Program-made: the position numbers and the translations under genes
Part shown: in pieces, positions 9,818-19,100 of the stretch
How the letters are laid out: each line of letters opens with the position of its first letter
Numbering within the stretch: the stretch's first letter is position 1
Source: Cryptosporidium bovis
Taxonomy: Eukaryota; Apicomplexa; Conoidasida; Eucoccidiorida; Cryptosporidiidae
Assembly (NCBI GenBank): GCA_009768925.2
Contig: VHIT02000049.1
Span: 1 to 64,000, forward strand
Direction: 5' to 3'
DNA length: 64,000 nucleotides
Notes under the pieces: generated by a model
The model's input: the letters and a program-made list of their open reading frames with translations, nothing else
Databases searched by the model: none
Told to the model about the DNA's origin: nothing

Positions 9818-11803
9818 TTATGTTTTCCTCCTAATAACCCTCTTTATTTTTTCATCTTTTTTTTTGGGGACTTCTACAACTGGTGGTTCTAACACTTCAT
9901 GGGAAATTGGTGTTCTAAATCGTGTAAAATTTCTATACATTCTTTGGTTTCTTTTGCTTGTTTTTGCAGATTCCTCTTGCTCACCTTCATCTCCCACAAA
10001 TTTAGTTTCCGTGTATGCTTTTTTCAATGGGAATTCTGATTTAGGTTCAAAAGGAGCATGAAATGAGGGTCTTGCATCTGCCTTTTTTGATATAATAAAT
10101 TCTTTTGCAGCATCAATGTCATATTCTTCTGTGCTTTCAGGAGAATCTCTAACTCGCATTTTATCATTAGTAGTTGCTCTTGAGGGTGATTTCAATCTTC
10201 CAACAGTTGCTTTGGGTTTCACAGCCATTGGCTTGCTTGAACCTAAAGATGAATTAGAAACAAACTCTCTGCTCCTTCCTATTCTTCCAATAGATGGTGA
10301 CCCCTTCTTTAGCATACTTCTCGTTTCGTGAGTACCTGGAAAGTTCAAGTCCTCAAGTTTCGGAGTGGTTACTTGAACCGGAGTTAGTCTTCCAAATGAA
10401 CTGCTCTTTTTCTCAATTTTTTCACCTTCTACATCCGCACTTTCAAACAAATTTACTAATTCTGAACCTAATGCTAATTTTGGATTATCTCGATAACTTG
10501 TTTTCAAATCAACTTTTTTTGGAATATGTTGACCTTGTTCATATTTTACATCGTCCTCTTGTTCCATTTCAAAATCCTTACTACTATGTGTCCTTTTTTC
10601 GTGTTTTTCACTTTCAGCTTGATTACTATGTTTCGTTTCGTCATGATCGGATAAAAATTCCGTTTCTGTGCTTTTTGTCGAAGTCCCGATATCACCAAGT
10701 TCTGTTGTATAAAGTGGATCATGTTGAGTGCCTTTACTACTAAATTTACTACCTATTGCAAAACCTTCATCTTTCGGTCCCATTTTTCCTTCGTAAAAAA
10801 GAGTAGTATCAATCTTACCTAGTGGTGGTTTAAATAATTTTTTCATATTTGCAATCTGCTGAAGTTCAGTTGTTAATTTTAAAAGATCCTCTTCATGACC
10901 TTTCTTCTCAAATGACTTATGCTGTTTCTCTAATACTTCTTTATAATAATCATTAGTAATCATTGTTGGAAACTCATCAATTTCAGATATATATTGATTC
11001 TTTAACACAGCTTCAATTGTTTTCTTTTCTACAGGCGGATTCTTCTGTAGCGAACTAATAATAGACTCCAATCTATTCATCATAAATTCCTGATCCTTTA
11101 ATATTTCTTCTCTTCTTTCCATTCTCTCTTTGTTTAGTCTTTTGACTTCTTTTCCAGCTCGCTTGTGTAACATATGTAACACCTGGTCTACTTGTTCTAT
11201 TCCTTCTCTAGATCGAGAAAATTTATCGATTCCAACTGGAATTTTGCTTTCTTCTGAACTAGTTTCACTGTCTGATTCTTTGTTCGAGCTTTTATCTGTA
11301 CCATTATCTTCGCCGCCTCCACTTGAAGTCTCAACTCCGGAAAATCGATATTTTTCTGAACCTGTACTTGTCTTAACTTCGTCTCCGCCTTTTGTATGAG
11401 TTTCATGATCAGTGTCTGTTTTAAAGTCATGTTCTTTTGATTCAATGTATGTTTTGTCTTCGGGTTTCGTACTTACCTCCAACTCGGAATGGGATTCAGG
11501 GCTTGATTCAATTGAACTGGTTTGATTTGAATCCACTCTTTTTTGTCTGTATCTTTTAGTGTCTTCGTCGGAAGAAAGTGAATCGTATTTATTTTTACTG
11601 TCTCCAAGTGTATTCCAGATCTTATTAAAGCTAATAAATTCTACTTCACCCTCTTTTACTGGATAGTTATTGGAATTAACACTTTCTTGATCATTATCAC
11701 CCCCTAGCTTTTCCGTGCAATTTATAAATACAAATTGATACTCAACGACCATAAAACAGACAATCAGGAGAAATTTAATGTAATTTCCACATTTGATCTC
11801 CAT
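9818..11803 (-). CDS. Lys/Glu-rich secreted protein, unknown
   Basis: 661 residues, single exon, ATG at 11803. It has a signal peptide (YIKFLLIVCFMVVEYQFVFI) followed by a highly charged low-complexity region (Ser/Glu/Asp/Thr/Lys). Residues ~200-325 are richer in Lys, Glu, Leu and Met and are probably helical or coiled-coil (ERMERREEILKDQEFMMNRL). The C-terminal ~200 residues are Lys/Pro/Ser-rich and very basic at the end (KKKDEKIKRVIRRKT). Apart from the Cys in the signal region the protein is nearly Cys-free, and there is no TM near the C-terminus. It resembles disordered secreted or exported proteins. No family recognised. Short frames on the opposite strand are mirrors of its biased composition. 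Confidence 0.82.
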   Translation of the reverse strand: MEIKCGNYIKFLLIVCFMVVEYQFVFINCTEKLGGDNDQESVNSNNYPVKEGEVEFISFNKIWNTLGDSKNKYDSLSSDEDTKRYRQKRVDSNQTSSIESSPESHSELEVSTKPEDKTYIESKEHDFKTDTDHETHTKGGDEVKTSTGSEKYRFSGVETSSGGGEDNGTDKSSNKESDSETSSEESKIPVGIDKFSRSREGIEQVDQVLHMLHKRAGKEVKRLNKERMERREEILKDQEFMMNRLESIISSLQKNPPVEKKTIEAVLKNQYISEIDEFPTMITNDYYKEVLEKQHKSFEKKGHEEDLLKLTTELQQIANMKKLFKPPLGKIDTTLFYEGKMGPKDEGFAIGSKFSSKGTQHDPLYTTELGDIGTSTKSTETEFLSDHDETKHSNQAESEKHEKRTHSSKDFEMEQEDDVKYEQGQHIPKKVDLKTSYRDNPKLALGSELVNLFESADVEGEKIEKKSSSFGRLTPVQVTTPKLEDLNFPGTHETRSMLKKGSPSIGRIGRSREFVSNSSLGSSKPMAVKPKATVGRLKSPSRATTNDKMRVRDSPESTEEYDIDAAKEFIISKKADARPSFHAPFEPKSEFPLKKAYTETKFVGDEGEQEESAKTSKRNQRMYRNFTRFRTPISHEVLEPPVVEVPKKKDEKIKRVIRRKT

Positions 11804-12024
11804 TTTTGGTTATTTCACCAATATTTAATATTTAGATTCCTTCACTCATCAAATTGCATTCGATTTCCAGTAAAAATAGGTTATGGACAAAACTTATCAC
11901 GAGTTGCAGTTGAAAACTTAATCATCACTCATAAATCACAGTTATTAATTTTGTTGACAATAACTTATACTGCTCACAATTTTTTTTCTCTTTAACTAAA
12001 TCTTAAAATTAATATTATTAATTT

Positions 12025-12039
12025 CTTTTGGCGGCAAGG
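12025..12039. promoter_or_regulatory. E2F-like TTTTGGCGGCAAG element
   Basis: GC-rich word about 225 bp upstream of the 11803 start codon. It shares GGCGGCAA with the sites at 9687 (opposite orientation) and 50415. An E2F/DP-type factor is the likely reader, from motif resemblance only. Confidence 0.4.
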
Positions 12040-12078
12040 ATTGTAGCTGGATTTTGTGGGTCTGCAAACTAAAAAAAT

Positions 12079-12092
12079 TTTGGTGCACCAAA
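12079..12092. promoter_or_regulatory. 14-bp palindrome TTTGGTGCACCAAA
   Basis: A perfect 14-bp palindrome around GTGCAC in the divergent spacer, 40 bp from the E2F-like word. A dimeric DNA-binding protein site is plausible. An ApiAP2 factor reading a GTGCAC core is one candidate. Confidence 0.4.
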
Positions 12093-12379
12093 TTGAGATA
12101 AAAGTAAATAGTGGAATTAAAAAAAACTAAATGGTGGGAACTGGTGCAATAGTACCTGATGTATTTGCACATTTGAGAATATTATCAAATTTATATGTTT
12201 ACTCACTCAACCAATCATTAGGTGACTTCAAACGACGTAAATTTAAATGATGCTGCTTTTGGTTATTAGAAAGAGAGATGAGAGAAAAAAAGAATGAAAG
12301 CAAATAAATATTTCGCTTTTATAAAATGTTTTCATTTTCTTAGTCAAAAATAAAAGTGCGCACATGCAAAATACAAAAA

Positions 12380-12387
12380 TGCATGCA
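12380..12387. promoter_or_regulatory. TGCATGCA (ApiAP2-type site)
   Basis: The octamer TGCATGCA, a known binding motif of conserved apicomplexan AP2 factors, lies 756 bp upstream of the 13136 start and 577 bp upstream of the 11803 start. A nearby GTGCGCAC palindrome sits just before it. Confidence 0.45.
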
Positions 12388-13135
12388 GTTTTGTTTATTT
12401 TGACAGTTGAGGAGCAGATAAAAGGTGGTCATTGTTTAATATAATTTTATATGCAATTAAGATATATTAAATGATTATTATAAAAATATTCTTTGGTTTG
12501 TGAGTTAGGAGAAAACAACACATCAAGGAAAAATGGGAATATTTACTATTAAAAAAAAGATTTAACAAGACTTTAATGTGTAGGAAAATGGATGAGTAAT
12601 AAAAAATTGCTTAAGTTAGCAAGACTTCACAAATAGACAACAAAATTAATAATAAAATAACTATTTGAAAGAAAAAACAAAAGAATGATATAAGTTAAAA
12701 AAATTTGAATGTTAATAAGAGTGTGTAATTACTTTAACACACGGAGTACACAACACACAATGCAAAAACTCAATATAAACTAAACAGGATTCAAGAGTAT
12801 ATTGAGTATGAATTATAGTGGAAGTAATACTTGACGTAAGTTGAGAATAACGATAAGTGCAAGAAAATATTTATTCAAGAATATTTGTAAAGTGCACTAA
12901 ATATACATTTATTGGCGTTATATCTAAAGTAGATAAATATTCATATGAAAAATAAATATATATTATTTGATAAACAGAGAAATAAAGACATTATGTTTAA
13001 CATTTTTTAATGAATGTGCTACATCTATCAAGTATAAACAAAGGTTTCAGAACACAAGTAAGAGTCATATATAGGAAAATAAAAACCGTATCAATAATAT
13101 TGATTTTAATATAAATAAAAGAGAAATAAGTTATT

Positions 13136-16100
13136 ATGAAATTAGTTCCAAAATACAGCAGCTTGTTGCTGCTGCTGTATTTGTTCAACAATGTAGAAAG
13201 TAACAATTTGATTGTAAGACCAGGAATAACTACGAGAAAGTCATCTGAGGGTCTCGGAAGGACATATGACAAAGGTGTGCAAGACACGAACCAAATGTTG
13301 GAGAGTTATTATGATGGTGATGATAATTGGAGACATTATAGAGTAGTCACTCCTGATATGAATTATAAAGATAATAAATTAATTTCAGATGAATTCTCAG
13401 AACCTCAAGATACAGATAAAAGCGAAGAGTCAAAGTTTACTGAACCACCCGCAATAGCACAAACTCCAGCAGATTACAAATTTCCAGAGATGGTGTTACC
13501 TCAAATAAAAGGAAAAATCCCAGCCACAATTAATAAGGACATGAAAGTTGAAGAAAATATAAAAGAACAAGAGCCACAAGTGGAGAATGATTTTTCAGAC
13601 GTTGCTCCCTCAGAGGATGAAACCGAAGTATTGAAAAGCCATGAGGAAAGCGAGGGTGGAACAGAATATGAATATCAAGGTCAATCAGAAGGTTTTGGCC
13701 CATCAAATATGGGTTTTGAAGCTCTTGATGAATTCAGTGACCCTCCTACTGAAAATTATAGTTATGAGGAGATTGTTAAAGATGTGGAAAATAAAGAGGA
13801 AATGGGTGATTATGGCATTCAGTATTTAAGTGAGTCAGGAGATACAGATAACGGAATGAGTTATATATTGAGAGATGAGAAAGACAAAATGAGTGATGGC
13901 AATTATGATACTCAGTATATTATTGGAGGTGATGGTAGTGAGAGTTTTTCAGATAAAACAGGGGACAATGATAAATCAAAACATATTAAAGAAACAAGAT
14001 ACATAAATGAAAGCGAGGGCGACTTTAATCAAGAATCAGTTATCTATAAAAGTGAGGGACCGGACTCGGAATATAGTGATAAGTATGTGTATGAGAGTGA
14101 AAGAACAAAATCAGGTGATGGATATTCTGAGAAATATATTGAAAATAATTCTGAAGAAGGTACTGAATATGATTATATTTCAGAAGTAGATAACAAGAGG
14201 AAAAAACATAGAAAAGATGGTAAGAAGAATAAGGTTAAAATTAAAAAGAGAATAAACAGAAAAGATCTTCCAAGGGACTGGGAAACTCTCATCGATGATG
14301 AAAGTGAAGCATGGATCGACAAGAATATGAGAGATAAAGGTAGTAAAGGGGGTGAATATGGTGATGAAGGTGATTTAATAAACAGATCTAGAAGAAGAAA
14401 AGCTGTGAACAATAATGATATTTCTGATGATGAATTCGAGTTCAAAGGAAGAAGGAAAAGATATACAAAAGATAGAATAGATGATGATTTATTGGATGAA
14501 TACGACATGATTGAATCTCGACCCAGAAAAGGAAAGAGAAGAGTTAAAGCAAAAAGAGATCCTGATTATGTCAGATATATAAATAGAGGGAGAAGAAGAG
14601 GATATGATAGAATTAGAAAAATTAATGGAGAACCATATATGATTACAGTCGGAGATAGAATTCTATCAAAGTATCCAAATAAGAAAAGAGATAATATACT
14701 GAGATTAAGGGATGTATTGTTAGAATCAATAAACAATGGTAAAATACCAAAAAATAACTTTGAAGACTTAATTGACCCTGTAGATTTAATGCTTTTATAC
14801 AAGAATAGACGAAAAATGCCAATATTATCAGTAAAAGAAAAAGGAAATATTCCATTAGAGTTTTTATTAAAATTACCAAAAGGTATATACAGATGGGAAG
14901 AATTAGACCCAAAAGAAAGGAATAGGCTTAAGAAAAAATGGAAAGAGGAAATAGCTAGTGGAACATTTTGGGATGAAGATAAAATTCACGGAGATTGGGG
15001 AGATGAAATAAGACTCCTTGGTGAGTGGGGAGAGGAGGAATCATTGAGAGGTTTTCTAGATAGAGAAACAAAAGATGTTGATGATATGGGCTCATATTAT
15101 GTATTTGACCCAAAATTTACAGATTTAAAGAATAAAGGAGTATTCAGTAGTGAGTATCCTGAGGATATAGAGCATTCAATTTTAGTTGGAAATTTATATC
15201 CTGAGAGGAAGATAGACAAGGAATTTAGACTTCCAGAAAGGCAAATACTAATGTATCACCCAGAATTCATATATCAGGGTGACGATTTAATAAATAATTT
15301 CAATGTAGAAAACTTACAGTCAGCGAGAAATGAAAATCCCTTCTATTGGAAAGATTCACAAATAAGGGGAAAATTTGGAAGAGCTTATCCAGAGGACAAA
15401 TATTCATGGATAGAGTCGTTAGATATGGATGATGCAATTAATTTAATTAGGGATGCACAATATAATGACCCAGAATTTGCAGAGAGGTTAATATATACGT
15501 ATCCGTGGTTGAGAGAAAAACTAGGCAACTCTTTAAGATTTGATGACGATATTATACTCCCTATTCAGGTACTAAATGAATTTATTCCAAGATCAGTTGG
15601 TTCTAAAGTAAGTGATGATTCAAAACATCCAGGAGGAAGGTGGTATTTTTCTGAAATTCCAGATGACCAAAATTTGGACAGATATTTCACCGATATATAT
15701 AGATATCTAGAACCTCGAAGAAAAGGTGGAAGGGTAGCAAAAGGCAGAGGATTAAGAGAAGAAGTGGGATTTATGGATGGAGATATAAAGAATATGTATA
15801 ATCTAGTTTATGATGAACACTTAAATTCAGGTTGGGACAGAGAGACAATAAATTATCTCAGAGAACTCTTTAGAGATGCGGAAAACAGAATCCTTGATAT
15901 AGATGAAAGTGAAAGACGTCCAAGAATGGGGAAGGAAAGAAAAAAAAGAAGACATACGTTAAATTCGACCCCGGATACACCAATTTGGTATTTTGGCACA
16001 GATGAACAAATAAATCGTGAGAAACAACTGGAATTTGCGATAGAAACAGATTCTTTAGGAGGAATAATTGAAAATCGTCCTATAGCAAGACAAGTATTTG

Positions 16101-19100
16101 TGAATCCAAGAGGAATTGATAAAGGTGAAGTGCTTGGACTAGATATTCAAGAATTGGGAGGTGACTATGAATATGATCTTGAACCCTTATATTTGAACAC
16201 TGACTATATGGATAGTGATGACTTAGACGAACTAGATTTGGAAACAATGGTAAATTATAGAACTAGTAGGTTACCAATATCATTACGGTCGATAAAGAGA
16301 GGAGGGAAAAGAAGTGATAACGAGAGGGACCATCCATTTGAATACAGAAACGGCATGTTATTGAATAACTTTAAGCCAATAAGAAGAGTAATATACGGTG
16401 ATGATGATATAGATGATATGTGTCCACTAACTATATCACAGACAGAGTTTCTCCATGGTGATTCAGGATTTAATTCTAGAAATCCATTATTAATAGACAG
16501 AATTAATTTAAATAGAAGAGGATCGGGGAATAATAAAGATAGAAATAAAAGGAAAATAAGGGAATACAAAGTAAATGAGTTCGGTCATGAGGATCCCATG
16601 GATATTTTGATGAGTTATTATGACTCAAACGAAAATAGCATTTTAGATGTTTTTGATGACAGAGGAATTTATAGACCAACAAATAAAAGAAGAGTAGGTT
16701 ATGGAATGAACGATGTTGATTACATCAGGAGATCGAATGATGATGATTGGAATTATTTAAAACTTCTAAGAAATTCATCGAAAAAGGCAAAACTTGGTAA
16801 AAGAGATGACAAAAAGCCACTTTGGTATTATTATGATAGTATTGGGAAACGTTGGGATGATACTTTGAAAAAAGATGATGATGAAGCTGGCTCATCGATT
16901 GACTTAATCATAAAAGAAATAGAAAGAGGTGGAAATAAGAGGAGAAACAGGAATAAAGTGGCAAAAAGTAGGAGAAACAAAAGAATTAGCTCAGGTGGTA
17001 AAGATAAGAATAGAATTATGAAAAATCAAAAGAACAGAAAGAAAGGTAGAAAGCAAAAAAGAGTTCATTTTAAGATGAATCTAGAAGGTGAAGATTCCAA
17101 AAGCGACTTTGTTTCAGATATCACAAATGATCCTTCAGACTATTCTAGCCAAGAAACTAGTGAAAGTGAAGAAACTGTATATAAGGATGATGACTCTGAC
17201 GAAAGAGAAGAGGATGATGATATTGAAGAATTAAGTCCATTGGGTAAAAGATTGCTTATGGCTGCGGGATACGATGACGATTTAGATCCTTCAAAGTCAC
17301 TTTCCATTGAGAGTGAGATATTGAATGTTATAGATACAGGAAAAAGGAGTAAAGGTAAAATTAATAAAAAAAATAAAAAAAAGGAATTGAGTTTGGATGA
17401 TATGTTTGATTTGAATGCTAAAATAAAGTTGGATAATCACGATTTATCAGAAATAAGACGTATAAGAAGAGATATGGACGATGAATCTGGAGATTTAGAA
17501 GCACTAAAGAATTTGGTCAGAAAACTCCATTTGAAGGACTATATAAACTTGGATGACGACTCCAAAGAAGAAATCGAAAAGTCTGAAGTAGTTGATGGAA
17601 GTGAATCTGGAGTTGATTTCTTATTTGTTGGAGAAAAAGAATCGTCGGATGTTTCTTCAACTACGCAAGAGAACGAAGATGCAACTGAATCGAAAACCGA
17701 GTTTTCGAATATTGTAGAGGACACAAAGTCTAGTGATGGATACCCAATGAAGTTGATTAAATTTAAAAAAGGAGGCAAATCACAGAATAATAGCGATGAG
17801 AATTCATCATCCTCTTCTCAGGAAGGTAAAACAGAATTGGATTCACAATTTGACGAAGAATTATCTATAAGTGAATGGGATTCCTTGTTTGAGGATACAT
17901 TGAAGGAGATTAAGAAAAAAAATGATAAGAAAAAAAGAAAAGGCAACAAAAGGAGTAAAATTAAATCAAGAAAGAATATTAAAAAAACGAATGACGAAAG
18001 AAAGGCTTTAAATGAATTAGGTATAACACCAAATGTAATAAGAAGAGTGAATTTAATGCTTAAAGATAATGGAGTAAAGAATGCACTAGATTATTTATTA
18101 AACGAGTTGGAGGATAACATTGGAAGTAATGGAGATAGAAATGAAAAAAAGATCAGAGGAAAAAATAAGAGAAAAGAAAATAATAAAAATAACCGTTATT
18201 ATGAGCGTAGCCCATATGATTTGGAACCAGTGACTCCGTCTTTTTCTCGTTATATAATCAAATTAAATGATGTACTAGGCCCAAAAGAAGCATTAGAGGA
18301 GTTATTAGATAATTTGGGAGTAGATTTGTCATCGGGAAGACCAGTAAGAAAGGAATTAAGAAGATACTTAACACCGAATATTATTAATGAGGTAAACCGA
18401 CTTAGGAAAAAGAAGAACGGGGACGAATTGGCCTTAAATAGATTAATGAATGTTCTTAGAATTCCAAGAAGAGGAAGAAATAAGGGTAAACGTTTATCTA
18501 AAAGGGATAGAAAACTTCCAGCATTACTTAATGAAGATGATATTAAGACAGTGAATCGCTTATTAAGAAGGAACAAAACACCACAAGCACTAGAATTCTT
18601 TATAAAAAACACTGGAATGGACAAGGACATGGAAGACTTAAAGAATGGATTTTATAAGATGAATGATTCATATTCTGGCTTAAATTTGCCTGCGGAGACC
18701 TTGGTTAAAATAGATAGATTGAGAGACATGGGACCTCATGGATGTAGGGAGGCACTTTCTGATATATATGACGATTTACGCATACCAAAACAAAGGCATT
18801 TGTTTGATGGCAGCCTTGAGGGTAGAAATGGAAGTGTTTTAAGATTGCCAGACAGAAATTATCAAAGAAGAATGGTGAAATCACCAAGTGTTATGATAAA
18901 TAAAAGTAGGTACTATCTTGATGATGATTTAAATGATGATAACGATTTTGGTGAGGGAGAGACAAGTGAATACTCTCAGTATGATGACTTTTCGACAATA
19001 ATACCAAGAAACGATATATATAGATTAATAGGTCGAGATATGGACAAAAGAAATAATGATTTAATTTCAGTGCTAGAATCTCCTTTAAGTATGGTAAAAG

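Larger units (their letters stand above)
11804..13135. promoter_or_regulatory. Divergent promoter region, 9818 and 13136 genes
   Basis: 1.3-kb spacer between two divergent secreted-protein genes. It contains a TTTTGGCGGCAAG word (12025-12039), the palindrome TTTGGTGCACCAAA (12079-12092), TGCATGCA (12380-12387) and ACACACGGA (12737-12745). The rest is AT-rich. No additional gene is visible. Confidence 0.55.

Noticed and set aside
9710-9892. 60-codon plus-strand frame
   Set aside because: It overlaps the end of the 9818-11803 gene and has low-complexity AT-driven composition.
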